64,000 bases of DNA from Bacillus sp. X1(2014) (GTDB lineage Bacteria > Bacillota > Bacilli > Bacillales_B > DSM-18226), in NCBI RefSeq assembly GCF_007678255.1, contig NZ_VEED01000005.1, positions 248,001 to 312,000 on the forward strand, given 5' to 3'. The translations under genes were made by a program, and so were the position numbers. Positions 35,892-43,914 of the stretch are shown here, one piece after another. Positions within the stretch are counted from its first letter, which is position 1. The number at the start of each line of letters is the position of its first letter. The notes beneath the pieces were generated by a model. It saw only the letters and a program-made list of their open reading frames with translations. It did no database searches and was not told the origin of the DNA.

Positions 35892-37169
35892 GTGGAAGGT
35901 TTGAAACTATTCTATAAAAATTATCGGTTCACACTTATCCTGCTAACTGCCATTATCGCGGGCGGGGCGGCAGGTTTGATATTTGGACCAAAGGCTGCGC
36001 TTGTTAAGCCATTTGGGGATTTATTTTTAAATTTAATGTTCATGATGATCGTCCCATTGGTGTTTTTCAGCATCGCGTCTGCGATTGCTAATATGAATGG
36101 AATGAAACGGCTTGGAAAAATCATGGGAAGCATTGTGGTTGTTTTCTTGGTGACGGCCTCTATAGCCGCGATCCTGGGCTTAATCGGTGCCTCCATTATC
36201 CATCCGATTGAAAACGCTGATATTTCTTCGATTAAAGAAGTAATGAACAATTCAACAGTTGAGACAGATTCTGAGAAATTATCATTTCTCGACCATCTTG
36301 TTGCTACATTTACGGTGGGGGATTTTAATTTACTGCTCTCAAGAAGTAACATGCTGCAATTGATCGTATTTTCACTGCTTTTTGGAATTTCAACTGCGTT
36401 GGTGGGGGAAAAAGCGAAACCCGTGGCAAGCTTTTTGTCGGCTGCAACGGCGGTAATGATGAAGATGGTCAATATTATTATGTACTATGCACCGATTGGA
36501 CTTGGCTGTTATTTTGCAGCGGTGATTGGTGAATTGGGGCCGCAAATTTTAGAGGGGTATGCCCGCTCATTTGTGTTATATCTAATTCTTGCTGTGATTT
36601 ATTATTTCGGGTTCTTCACCCTGTATGCCTTTATTGCCGGGGGAAAGGCAGGTGTGAAGGTTTTTTGGAAACATGCGACTACACCATCTGTTACAGCCAT
36701 TGCTACTTGTTCAAGTGCCGCGTGTATCCCCGTCAACTTGGCCACCGTTCAAAAGATGGGGGTGCCAAAGGATATCGCTGAAACGATTATTCCGCTTGGT
36801 GCGAATACCCATAAAGATGGATCGGTGTTTGGCGGTGTGCTGAAAATTGTCTTCTTATTTGCCTTATTCGGAAAGGATGTCACGAGTATCCCGAATATTT
36901 TAAGCATTTTAGCGGTCGCCTTCTTAGTTGGTGCCGTGATGGGGGCGATTCCTGGCGGCGGGATGATCGGTGAGATGTTAATTATCAGTGTGTACGGCTT
37001 CCCGCCAGAAACCTTGCCCATTATTGCTGTAATCAGCACGATCATTGATGCCCCAGCAACCCTCCTCAACTCCACAGGGAACACCGTGTGCGCAATGCTT
37101 GTCACACGATTGGTAGAAGGGAAGAACTGGCTCGACCGATCTTTTAAAAGCGAAGAACTTGGTGCCTGA
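35892..37169 (+). CDS. Dicarboxylate/amino acid:cation symporter (DAACS/SDF family)
   Basis: 425 residues, family size. FGDLFLNLMFMMIVPLVFFSI, the Ser-rich reentrant loop TATCSSAACIPVNLATVQK, the PLGANTHKDGS stretch and IIDAPATLLNSTGNTVCAMLV define the fold. It brings in glutamate, aspartate, serine/threonine or C4-dicarboxylate with sodium or protons; which one is not readable. Start GTG 35892 or TTG 35901; neither has an ideal ribosome site. The last codons and stop are formed by the dispersed GGTGCCTGACACC repeat, so the final ELGA residues may be newly acquired. Confidence 0.88.
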   Translation: MEGLKLFYKNYRFTLILLTAIIAGGAAGLIFGPKAALVKPFGDLFLNLMFMMIVPLVFFSIASAIANMNGMKRLGKIMGSIVVVFLVTASIAAILGLIGASIIHPIENADISSIKEVMNNSTVETDSEKLSFLDHLVATFTVGDFNLLLSRSNMLQLIVFSLLFGISTALVGEKAKPVASFLSAATAVMMKMVNIIMYYAPIGLGCYFAAVIGELGPQILEGYARSFVLYLILAVIYYFGFFTLYAFIAGGKAGVKVFWKHATTPSVTAIATCSSAACIPVNLATVQKMGVPKDIAETIIPLGANTHKDGSVFGGVLKIVFLFALFGKDVTSIPNILSILAVAFLVGAVMGAIPGGGMIGEMLIISVYGFPPETLPIIAVISTIIDAPATLLNSTGNTVCAMLVTRLVEGKNWLDRSFKSEELGA

Positions 37170-37174
37170 CACCA
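37162..37174. repeat. GGTGCCTGACACC half-element overlapping a stop codon
   Basis: One arm of the dispersed repeat. Its GCC TGA supplies the last codon and the stop of the symporter gene. Confidence 0.8.
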
Positions 37175-37186
37175 TCTGGTTGTTAA

Positions 37187-37227
37187 AAATGCTGTAAGAA
37201 TGTATGTATTCTTGCAGTATTTTTTTG
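37187..37227 (+). terminator. Rho-independent terminator
   Basis: AATGCTGTAAGAAT and ATTCTTGCAGTATT form a 14-bp stem with two mismatches, followed by TTTTT. Confidence 0.9.
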
Positions 37228-37313
37228 TTTTTGGGGGCGAAATGTCAATTGATGGCTATCAATTCTTAGGGTAAGATAGGTCATATGCGGTGCAAATAAA
37301 GGATGGATTTTTT

Positions 37314-38147
37314 ATGAAGAGGACGTTAAAGGATATTTTTTATATTTTACTAGGAGCGCTCATTTTTGCTTTAGGGGTCAATTATTTCACGATTCCTAAT
37401 CATCTTTCAGAAGGCGGTATTTTAGGGATAACGATTATTGCCCACTATTTGTTTGATTGGTCGCCCGGTATCGTGAATTTTGTCTTGAATGTGGCGCTGT
37501 TAGCGGTTGGGTACAAATTTTTTGAAAAAAGAACCTTTGTCTATACCCTGATTTCGATTGCAGCCTGCTCGTTGTGTTTGTATGTAACGGAGGATGCAGG
37601 ACATCGGCTCACCGAGGATACATTTTTGGCATCCATCTTTGCGGGTTTGTTGGTAGGCGTAGGGTTGGGATTGATTTTTCGGACAGGAGGAACCTCTGGA
37701 GGGTCGACGATTTTAGCAAGATTGGCCAATCAATTGTTAGGTTGGAGCATTGGTAAGGGTATGTTAATTATTGATATTTTAGTCGTAGTTGGGTCGATTT
37801 TTATCATTGGCTTGGAAAAAGGAATGTATACGTTATTGATTGTGTTTATTGGGGCGAAAGCGATCGATTTCATTGTAGAGGGATTGGATGAAAAGGTAGC
37901 AGTGCTAATTATCTCGAATGAACCTGAGCAGGTGCTGGCCAACATTACGAGTCAGATGTCGCGCGGGCTGACAGTGCTCGACGGCCGCGGCGGCTACACA
38001 GGACAGAACCGAGAAGTACTTTACATCGTCATCAATAAGCAGGAAATCGTTCAGCTAAAAAGTATTATAAAAGAAACAGATAAACACGCCTACGTCACCG
38101 TCCACAATGTCCACGAGATAATCGGGCATGGTTATAAGGCGAGTTAA
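37314..38147 (+). CDS. YitT-family membrane protein
   Basis: About 277 residues. Start ATG 37314 with AAAGGATGG 8 nt upstream; the frame is open a little further without a ribosome site. Five to six membrane helices occupy residues 1-170, including GVNYFTIPNHLSEGGILGIT and GLIFRTGGTSGGSTILA. Then a soluble C-terminal DUF2179 domain (EQVLANITSQMSRGLTVLDG, YTGQNREVLYIVI). This architecture is the widespread YitT/YqfU/YvjA family of Bacillus, still without an agreed function. Single gene between two terminators. Confidence 0.87.
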   Translation: MKRTLKDIFYILLGALIFALGVNYFTIPNHLSEGGILGITIIAHYLFDWSPGIVNFVLNVALLAVGYKFFEKRTFVYTLISIAACSLCLYVTEDAGHRLTEDTFLASIFAGLLVGVGLGLIFRTGGTSGGSTILARLANQLLGWSIGKGMLIIDILVVVGSIFIIGLEKGMYTLLIVFIGAKAIDFIVEGLDEKVAVLIISNEPEQVLANITSQMSRGLTVLDGRGGYTGQNREVLYIVINKQEIVQLKSIIKETDKHAYVTVHNVHEIIGHGYKAS

Positions 38148-38170
38148 GATTAAGTTTAGGTTTTTAAGTT

Positions 38171-38208
38171 GGTGCCTGACACCCAAGTTGGTGTCAGGCA
38201 CCTTTTTA
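38171..38208. terminator. Terminator formed by two opposed repeat arms
   Basis: GGTGCCTGACACC (38171-38183) and GGTGTCAGGCACC (38190-38202) are perfect inverse copies 6 bp apart, followed by TTTTT. Confidence 0.88.
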
Positions 38209-38221
38209 AATCATAAGAAAG

Positions 38222-38399
38222 TATAAGTTTTTGAGCCTAGATTACTGTCTAGCTCCAGCGCCCTAGCGGCTAGTGTCCTTCGCTCTCCGCCCTACGATAA
38301 GTCAAGCACGAATGCGCCTCCGGCTCTTCGTGTTTCCTTTATCCCAGTTGGAGCGCTCCAGGCCATACGCCGCTGACCAGGGCGCTTACGCTTTTCTTA
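38222..38399. repeat. 178-bp dispersed structured repeat, copy 2
   Basis: Matches 1082-1260 in the same orientation with a small number of substitutions (for example CTCTTCG/CTCTCCG). Its end touches the stop codon of the oxidoreductase gene on the minus strand. The ends AGCGCCCT and AGGGCGCT can pair. Confidence 0.82.
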
Positions 38400-40439
38400 T
38401 ATTTTTGATACACTTACACGCCCTGAGAAGAAGGTGGCGCCGCCGCCCATATCGGCGATACGGTCGGGAGTGAGTGCGTTTACTAGCTGTTTTGTATCGA
38501 CTGTATCGGCCCAAAGACCTTGCGTCACCACGACTCCTGGCAGGACTTGCTCACCCACAGAAACCTTCAGTTCACATTCACCGCGCTGGTTCCAGATTCG
38601 AACCGTATCGCCATCTTCAATTCCCTCCGTTAAGGCATCGAGTTGATTCATATAGACTCTCGGCTCTTTTTCCAATCTTATATGCTTTTGATTGTTTGAA
38701 AAGGTAGAATTTAAGAAATTATGATTTGGGCCCGGAACAAATTGGTATCGGTGGTTCCCATCATCCTCTAAAGGTACGTAGGTTGGCAATGGGGGGTACC
38801 CATTTTCTTTCATCTTTTCAGAAAATAACTCAATTTTTCCGCTAGGGGTTTCCAGTGTGCCAGGGAATATCGGTTTAACCTGTGCTTTCATGAATTGCTG
38901 CTCTACTAAAGCTTCATAACTAATCCCGTTTAAGTAAGGATTGCGCGGGTTATCTAAGGCTTGTCTAATCATCTCTGCTTCTGTCTCTTCAAAAAGTGTT
39001 TCAGAGAAGCCCATCCCCTTGGCAAGTAATCGGAACACCTCAACATTGGATTTTGACTCAGCAAATGGTTCAATGACCGGCTGCTGCAATTGAATATAAT
39101 GATGCCAATAAGATGTGTACATGTCAGTATTTTCAAAGGAGGATGTCGCTGGTAAAACGATATCTGCATATTTGGCCGTTTCTGTTAAAAATAACTCATG
39201 AACCACTGTAAATAAATCATCGCGCTCAAGCCCTTTTCGGACTTTATTGGCATTAGGTGCGACTACGGCAGGGTTAGAGCCGTACACATAGAGTGATTTA
39301 ACGGGTGGGTCTAGTGAGAGCAATGTGTCACCAAGTACGTTCATGTTGATCACGCGCGTTTGTTTATTTTTCAATAAATCCGCTCGTTGCAAGTGCGCGG
39401 TATTCGGTGCCAGATAGGCAGAATTTCCTTTGATTGCCCCGCCGCCTTTGATAAGCCATTGGCCGGTAAGGGCTGGCAGGCAGGAGATTGTCCGAACAAA
39501 CATTCCTCCATTGTCATGATGCTGTGGTCCATTACCGATGCGAATAAATGCTGGTGATGTTTCAACGTACATGCGGGCCAGTTTGTAAATATCTTCTACG
39601 GGAACACCTGTGATTGCTGAAACGGTGATTGGGTCGTATTGGATGATATGCTCACGCAGTTCCTCGTGACCAATCGTATACTTTTCTAAAAAGTCTTGGT
39701 TGACCAGGTTTTCGGCAAATAGGATGTGCATCATCCCCAAAGCGAGGGCACTGTCAGTGCCAGGCAAAATCGGAATAAACCAATCTGCTAATCTACCAGT
39801 TTGATTTTTGAGAACATCAATAACAATGATTTTGGCACCGTTTTGTTTACGGGCTTTTTGAGCAAGGGCGATTTGGTGCATGTTGGTGCTCACTGCATTA
39901 ATCCCCCAAAATAGGAATAGTTTGGTATGAGTCGTATCCTCAGGGTCGATGCCGATGCTGCCGCCCATCGTATATTTATAGCCAACAGAACCAGCTGCAG
40001 AGCAGATGGTTTGATCCAAGCGAGAAGCCCCGAGGCGATGGAAGAAACGGCGGTCCATCCCCTCGGCATTAAGCCGGCCCATGTTTCCGTAAAAGCTGTA
40101 CGGAAGGATGCTTTCCGGACCGTTAGATTCTATTAAATTAGTCCATCGGGAGGTAATGGTCTCGATTGCTTCCTTCCAACTGATCCGTTCGAACTTGCCT
40201 TCGCCTTTGGGGCCGGTCCGTTTTAGCGGGTATTTTAAGCGGTTTTCATCATAGATGCGTTCCGTCATATTTCGGACTTTGTTGCAAATATGCCCTTTGG
40301 TGACCGGATGCTCTGGGTCTCCTTCCACTTTAATAATCTTCCCATTTTCCTTATGTAGAAGTAAACCACACTGATCCGGGCAATCCAGCGGGCAAACCCC
40401 ATGAAAAACACCATCTCGTTCCTGTATAAATGAAGCCAT
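38397..40439 (-). CDS. Molybdopterin-dependent oxidoreductase (YyaE-like)
   Basis: About 680 residues, start ATG 40439 (GAAAGGAGA about 12 nt upstream; TTG 40451 abuts that site). The N-terminus holds a 4Fe-4S site, CPLDCPDQCG and then HICNK. SWKEAIETI and the Mo-site region QTICSAAGSVG, with a Cys that may ligate the metal, follow. The bis-MGD-binding segments are clear (LFLFWGINAVSTNMHQIA, VIDVLKNQTGRLADWFIPI, TETAKYADIVLPATSSFENT). The C-terminal domain is GDTVRIWNQRGECELKVSV. It matches soluble formate-dehydrogenase/DMSO-reductase-like proteins with unknown substrate. No partner subunits or cofactor genes lie nearby. Confidence 0.88.
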   Translation of the reverse strand: MASFIQERDGVFHGVCPLDCPDQCGLLLHKENGKIIKVEGDPEHPVTKGHICNKVRNMTERIYDENRLKYPLKRTGPKGEGKFERISWKEAIETITSRWTNLIESNGPESILPYSFYGNMGRLNAEGMDRRFFHRLGASRLDQTICSAAGSVGYKYTMGGSIGIDPEDTTHTKLFLFWGINAVSTNMHQIALAQKARKQNGAKIIVIDVLKNQTGRLADWFIPILPGTDSALALGMMHILFAENLVNQDFLEKYTIGHEELREHIIQYDPITVSAITGVPVEDIYKLARMYVETSPAFIRIGNGPQHHDNGGMFVRTISCLPALTGQWLIKGGGAIKGNSAYLAPNTAHLQRADLLKNKQTRVINMNVLGDTLLSLDPPVKSLYVYGSNPAVVAPNANKVRKGLERDDLFTVVHELFLTETAKYADIVLPATSSFENTDMYTSYWHHYIQLQQPVIEPFAESKSNVEVFRLLAKGMGFSETLFEETEAEMIRQALDNPRNPYLNGISYEALVEQQFMKAQVKPIFPGTLETPSGKIELFSEKMKENGYPPLPTYVPLEDDGNHRYQFVPGPNHNFLNSTFSNNQKHIRLEKEPRVYMNQLDALTEGIEDGDTVRIWNQRGECELKVSVGEQVLPGVVVTQGLWADTVDTKQLVNALTPDRIADMGGGATFFSGRVSVSKI

Positions 40440-40739
40440 AGCGTAATCCAATCTCCTTTCGTGTTTGGTGTCAGTTTGGTGATATTATGATTGGTGTCAG
40501 GCACCGCTCGTGGACAATTGTCCTTCTTGGGAAGACGGCGCCTCCCAAGCTGTAATTGCTATTTTCTAATATTGCTACTATCATAACATCAAATTCTTTG
40601 GTATAGGCAAATATGGTGAGCTAATTCTAGAGGCAGTGGAGAGGTGAGGATTTACTATTGAAGGAATGGCCACATCGAGAAGTAACTTTCAATGTGACCA
40701 CCTTTAGATATTACTTGAACTGAGGTTTTGAATTAACTA
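40440..40739. other. Non-coding gap with repeat remnants
   Basis: Holds one full GGTGTCAGGCACC arm (40493-40505) and a degenerate piece (near 40467), then a CTTGGGA/TCCCAAG stem (about 40529-40552). Near 40660-40705 lies a long imperfect inverted repeat (GAATGGCCACAT against ATGTGACCACC) that could end transcription of the lipoprotein gene. No gene seen. Confidence 0.5.
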
Positions 40740-41186
40740 TTACTGACCAAGCTGTTTTATTTGATCAAGGATATTGCTGATTTCTTGGACGCTTTGAAAA
40801 ATTTCTGTGTTTTCAAGGATAGAAGGGTCGAGTAATCCATTCTGGATATTTTTTAAATATAGATCAATGCCAGCTGTTAATTTGTTGTTTTGGTCAACCA
40901 GTTGCTGATGTAAGTCGGCTGCTATTTCTGGTGCTTGGAGTTTATTGAATGTATTGATTTCTTGTTTCATTTCCTGGAGCATCTTTTTTAGTTCTGCGGT
41001 GGCCTGCTGGTCGCTTACGGCTTGTTGCGCAATAGATGGAGCATCACTTGCAAAGGCGGTCGCTTTATTTAGATAGTCCGATGCATCATTCACATACGAG
41101 AGAGTATCTTTCGCATCATTTAGCAAGGAACAACCACTCAGGAGAAATACAATTGCCGCGGCTAAAACTAATACCTTCTTTTTCAT
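40740..41186 (-). CDS. Lipoprotein, DUF6376-like
   Basis: 148 residues, start ATG 41186 with GGAGGTTTCTAC upstream. Signal peptide with lipobox LLSGC at residue about 19, then an all-helical domain with an Asp/Asn/Lys pattern (LLNDAKDTLSYVNDASDYLN, LKKMLQEMKQEINTFNKLQ). It resembles the small DUF6376 lipoproteins common in Bacillus; function unknown. Single gene. Confidence 0.82.
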   Translation of the reverse strand: MKKKVLVLAAAIVFLLSGCSLLNDAKDTLSYVNDASDYLNKATAFASDAPSIAQQAVSDQQATAELKKMLQEMKQEINTFNKLQAPEIAADLHQQLVDQNNKLTAGIDLYLKNIQNGLLDPSILENTEIFQSVQEISNILDQIKQLGQ

Positions 41187-41562
41187 GTAGAAACCTCCGT
41201 TTTATTAGATTTTGTGAAGGAAAATAAGCTGGTTAGGGATCTGAACGTGATGTTAATTGAATCTACGTCCATGAAAATTCCTATCATTATCATATGGATA
41301 AAAATTTGTTCTGTTGCTAATGCATAAGCAGTTCAATAAGGTAATATCAATAAAAATAGTAGGAACTTTGTTTGGTTAGAAATTCCACTTGCTTCCTAAA
41401 TCATCCCCTAAACCATTCTTTCTATATGTATAAAATTCTAAACGGTGTCAGGCACCATTATTGATATTTTCATAATGGTTTTAGGGAAAAGTACTCAATA
41501 GTAAGCACCCGAGAGTCTCGTCTCACGTAGGATATTTTTGAGAGAAACGGGGAGGTTTTACT
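41187..41562. other. Non-coding gap between divergent genes
   Basis: Holds one GGTGTCAGGCACC arm (41444-41456), partly overlapping an ACCATTAT/ATAATGGT inverted repeat (41454-41479). A GGGGAGG ribosome site precedes the ferritin-like gene. No promoter is clear and no gene is seen. Confidence 0.5.
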
Positions 41563-42006
41563 ATGTATCCGTACACGAATTATTACGATGCTTTATATAG
41601 ACAAAATAATAAATTGATTAGAGAAGTTGAAAAAGCGATTAATGGTGAGTACAATGCCATCCATTGTTATAGCAAATTAGCAAAATTAGCTTCCGATGAG
41701 AAGGAGAAAAGTCAAATCCTTGAAATTCGCCAAGATGAAATAAAGCACCATAAAAAATTTGAACAGATTTATACTCAGCTGACTGGGCGAAAGCCACAAC
41801 TACCAAAGCTTAGTGAGGACTGTCCAGATGTTTATTTAGAGGGATTAGAGTTTGCCTTACAAGATGAACAAATAACGGTAGATTTTTACCTGGAAGTCGC
41901 TGATGGTGCTATGGAACCATCCATAAAAGAAGCATTTCGAAGAGCGGCCGCTGATGAGCAAAATCATGCAGTCTGGTTTTTATACTATTATTCTAAAAAT
42001 AAGTGA
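41563..42006 (+). CDS. Ferritin-like (rubrerythrin-type) protein
   Basis: 147 residues, start ATG 41563 with GGGGAGG upstream. A four-helix bundle with the di-iron pattern: GEYNAIHCYSKLA (Glu on helix 1), EIRQDEIKHHKKFEQIY (ExxH on helix 2), DEQITVDFYLEVAD (helix 3) and ADEQNHAVWFLYYY (ExxH on helix 4). It lacks the C-terminal rubredoxin domain of classical rubrerythrins. It may handle iron or peroxide; in sporeformers related proteins are found in the spore coat. The N-terminal YPYTNYYDALYRQ is Tyr-rich, as in coat proteins. Confidence 0.8.
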   Translation: MYPYTNYYDALYRQNNKLIREVEKAINGEYNAIHCYSKLAKLASDEKEKSQILEIRQDEIKHHKKFEQIYTQLTGRKPQLPKLSEDCPDVYLEGLEFALQDEQITVDFYLEVADGAMEPSIKEAFRRAAADEQNHAVWFLYYYSKNK

Positions 42007-42034
42007 AAATTTGGATGGTTAACGGGCAAAAGTT

Positions 42035-42066
42035 CACCCTTGTCTCTAAAGGCAAGGGTGTTTTAA
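42035..42066 (+). terminator. Rho-independent terminator
   Basis: CACCCTTG and CAAGGGTG pair across a 10-nt loop, followed by TTTT, 28 bp after the ferritin-like gene. Confidence 0.82.
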
Positions 42067-42085
42067 TTTGTGTTTATCAGTGCCA

Positions 42086-42355
42086 TTAATCCCCGCCGCT
42101 GTCTCCACCGGAATCTCCTCCAGAATCCCTGCCGGAATCGGTATCGACTTTGTTATCGGAGTAGTCTGTATCATTTTGATAATCATTGCTATAAGATTTT
42201 TTTGTTCCTTTTCTAATACTCGGAAAGATAAAAAAGGCAGCGATTATAGCTAAGGTTCCAAAGAACTCCTGTACTCCAAAAATAAGATAAATCCCATAGA
42301 CGAGAAGCAATCCACCCAACAGCCATTGAATTATTCTTACCGCGTTCAGAGACAT
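42086..42355 (-). CDS. Small two-helix membrane protein with Asp/Gly/Ser tail
   Basis: About 89 residues from ATG 42355 (GGGGGTGG just upstream); a GTG at 42391 in frame has no ribosome site. Two hydrophobic helices (IIQWLLGGLLLVYGIYLIF and FGTLAIIAAFFIFPSI) are followed by a polar tail that ends in three SGGD repeats preceded by a similar GRD unit. No family recognised. It runs convergent to the ferritin-like gene and away from the micro-ORF array. Confidence 0.65.
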   Translation of the reverse strand: MSLNAVRIIQWLLGGLLLVYGIYLIFGVQEFFGTLAIIAAFFIFPSIRKGTKKSYSNDYQNDTDYSDNKVDTDSGRDSGGDSGGDSGGD

Positions 42356-42548
42356 CCACCCCCAAATAAAAAGTAAGAAAAATAAAGCCACACAAAATAA
42401 ATATTACATTCTAGGTCTTTTTATACATCTTTTTGAGAGTCTTTACAGTTAAGGGACTGTTGGAAGAGCTTTGTTGATAGTTATGGTTAGGTTATCAGGT
42501 GGCTATCGAGTTTAAGCAAAGGCACACCGTATAAACCAAAGGAGGCGT

Positions 42549-42587
42549 ATGATGCCCGTTCAAGCAAAAAAACAGTGTGAACGGTAA
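42549..42587 (+). CDS. Micro-ORF 1 of the tandem array
   Basis: Encodes MMPVQAKKQCER. AAAGGAGG ends 6 nt before the second ATG, an ideal distance. CAA for Gln and GCA for Ala are synonymous differences from unit 3. Function unknown; whether it is translated is inferred. Confidence 0.5.
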   Translation: MMPVQAKKQCER

Positions 42588-42600
42588 CCAAAGGAGGTGT

Positions 42601-42639
42601 ATGATGCCCGTACAGGCAAAAAAAACAGTAGAACGGTAA
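42601..42639 (+). CDS. Micro-ORF 2 of the tandem array
   Basis: Encodes MMPVQAKKTVER. An extra A in the A-run and the loss of one base 5-6 nt later cancel out, so frame, length and the ER-stop end are kept. GTA and GCA are synonymous with unit 3. Confidence 0.5.
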   Translation: MMPVQAKKTVER

Positions 42640-42652
42640 CCAAAGGAGGTGT

Positions 42653-42691
42653 ATGATGCCCGTTCAGGCCAAAAAACAGTGTGAACGGTAA
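42653..42691 (+). CDS. Micro-ORF 3 of the tandem array
   Basis: Encodes MMPVQAKKQCER, the consensus unit. The stop TAA is followed directly by the next linker. Confidence 0.5.
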   Translation: MMPVQAKKQCER

Positions 42692-42704
42692 CCAAAGGAG
42701 GTGT

Positions 42705-42743
42705 ATGGTGCCTGTTCAGGCCAAAAAACAGTGTGAACGGTAA
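42705..42743 (+). CDS. Micro-ORF 4 of the tandem array
   Basis: Encodes MVPVQAKKQCER. The second ATG has become GTG, still a valid start, and CCC has become CCT (synonymous). Confidence 0.5.
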   Translation: MVPVQAKKQCER

Positions 42744-42756
42744 CCATAGGAAGTGT

Positions 42757-42843
42757 ATGATGCCCGTTCAATTTGAAAAACAGAGTTATAGGGGCTTTTG
42801 TATTCTTCAATGGTCATTGTGGACCAGTTATATGCCGATCTAA
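42757..42843 (+). CDS. Micro-ORF 5, diverged and longer
   Basis: Starts MMPVQFEKQ like the others, then leaves the repeat and runs to 28 residues rich in Trp, Tyr and Leu (FCILQWSLWTSYMPI). Its ribosome site is weakened (ATAGGAAG). It may be the end of the array reading into neighbouring sequence. Confidence 0.4.
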   Translation: MMPVQFEKQSYRGFCILQWSLWTSYMPI

Positions 42844-42867
42844 GCCACCGGTGAGATCCAAAAATTC

Positions 42868-43428
42868 CTACCTTCTTAGTCTCACCTTAATATTTTCCCA
42901 ATGGGCCAGAAAAATCAAGAATAAGATACCTAATGCTGCAGCAAAGCATATCCAATCATAATCTATAAATAATAGAAAAACGGGAATGAAAAGGAATGCT
43001 CCTAGGCCTGAAAAGGTGAAACTCTTAGTAAAGGGAAAAAGGACAAGAAATACTCCGGCGATCACGAAAACAAGAAGCGGTTCAAACATGATGATCCCGC
43101 CAATAAAGGTTGAGATCCCTTTTCCTCCCTTAAAGTTCAACGTAATTGGTTTTAAATGTCCTAAAATGGCCAAGCCTAAACCAACAAGTTGAATCTGGGC
43201 AGAGAATCCAAAATAGCGAGCGATCAATATAACGAGAACTCCTTTTAAAGCATCCCCTAGAAATATCAACATAAATGCCTTTTTCCCATGTAGGCGGCCG
43301 GCATTCCTGGCCCCGACATTTCCACTCCCTTCACGGCGGATATCCGTATGAAATAATGCTTTCGTAATGAGAAATCCAAACATTACGCTTCCAATCAAGT
43401 AGGCTAAAACAAAATACAACCAAAGCAT
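42868..43428 (-). CDS. plsY: Acyl-phosphate:glycerol-3-phosphate acyltransferase
   Basis: About 186 residues; ATG 43428 with GGAAGG 9 nt upstream (GTG 43437 is too close). Five membrane helices and the three PlsY motifs: REGSGNVGARNAGR, KPITLNFKGGKGIST and, near the C-terminus, FLAHWENIKVRL. It acylates glycerol-3-phosphate with acyl phosphate at the first step of phospholipid synthesis. The length fits PlsY (about 190-200). Single gene. Bacillaceae often have more than one PlsY-like protein, so this may be an accessory copy. Confidence 0.9.
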   Translation of the reverse strand: MLWLYFVLAYLIGSVMFGFLITKALFHTDIRREGSGNVGARNAGRLHGKKAFMLIFLGDALKGVLVILIARYFGFSAQIQLVGLGLAILGHLKPITLNFKGGKGISTFIGGIIMFEPLLVFVIAGVFLVLFPFTKSFTFSGLGAFLFIPVFLLFIDYDWICFAAALGILFLIFLAHWENIKVRLRR

Positions 43429-43793
43429 CCGTATCACCTTCCATTACAATTTTGGTGTCAGGCACCACAGTGTAATCCAATCGGAAAATATTTCATCTTG
43501 AAATTATAGAAGGGATTTACTTTTTTTAAATATCGTTAATGAGTAAATGAATCTCCCAACTTTCAAGTGATCCCTTCGAGAATGTCTGTTACATTGTAGT
43601 TCTATTTTCTTCAGTGTAAAAGAATCTACCAGAAAAGGTGTCCATATTTGCAGGGAAATGGAACCGTAGTTTATGTGAATAATTGTTATCATATTATTAT
43701 CCTATTTTAAAGATCCAAAATTAATTGTAAATTTTTATAAAAAACGTTCTTGCCTACATTCATAAGCGGTGATATTATCAATTTATAAAAATC
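43429..43793. other. Non-coding gap upstream of the ribose regulon
   Basis: Contains one GGTGTCAGGCACC arm (43454-43466), just upstream of plsY. The rest is AT-rich with no supported gene; a 62-codon open frame at 43504-43692 on the minus strand has no ribosome site. Confidence 0.5.
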
Positions 43794-43803
43794 TAAACGT
43801 TTA
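43794..43803. promoter_or_regulatory. RbsR operator 1
   Basis: Perfect palindrome TAAACGTTTA in the context AAAATCTAAACGTTTACATT, repeated twice more nearby. It has the CG-centred form used by LacI-family repressors; it lies 112 bp before rbsR. Confidence 0.8.
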
Positions 43804-43869
43804 CATTTTCGATAAAGAAGAAAACCTTCTCTAAAATCTTTAAAAGCAGAGATATTGTATTAAAAAATC

Positions 43870-43879
43870 TAAACGTTTA
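43870..43879. promoter_or_regulatory. RbsR operator 2
   Basis: Same palindrome and flanks as operator 1, 76 bp further on and 36 bp before rbsR. Two sites in front of the repressor gene imply autoregulation, possibly by looping. Confidence 0.8.
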
Positions 43880-43914
43880 CATTTAGGATTTTATATTTTA
43901 GGAGTTTACATATT

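Larger units (their letters stand above)
42536..42787 (+). repeat. 52-bp tandem repeat array, 4 full units plus a partial fifth
   Basis: Unit starts at 42536, 42588, 42640, 42692 and 42744, exactly 52 bp apart. Each unit is a 13-nt linker carrying a strong ribosome site (CCAAAGGAGGTGT) followed by a 12-codon open frame ending in TAA. Differences among units 1-4 are almost all in third codon positions. Each unit can also fold (CCGTTC with GAACGG). It lies between divergent or convergent genes, with no other gene in the interval. Confidence 0.95.

Noticed and set aside
35921..36472. 183-codon minus-strand frame inside the symporter gene
   Set aside because: Mirror frame of a membrane protein gene; no ribosome site or recognisable domain.
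42495..42695. 66-codon minus-strand frame across the tandem array
   Set aside because: It has no ribosome site and exists only because the repeat is open in several frames; the plus-strand units carry the ribosome sites and synonymous changes.
42536..42787. Tandem repeats as a CRISPR array
   Set aside because: Units are contiguous 52-bp copies without unique spacers, and no cas gene is nearby.
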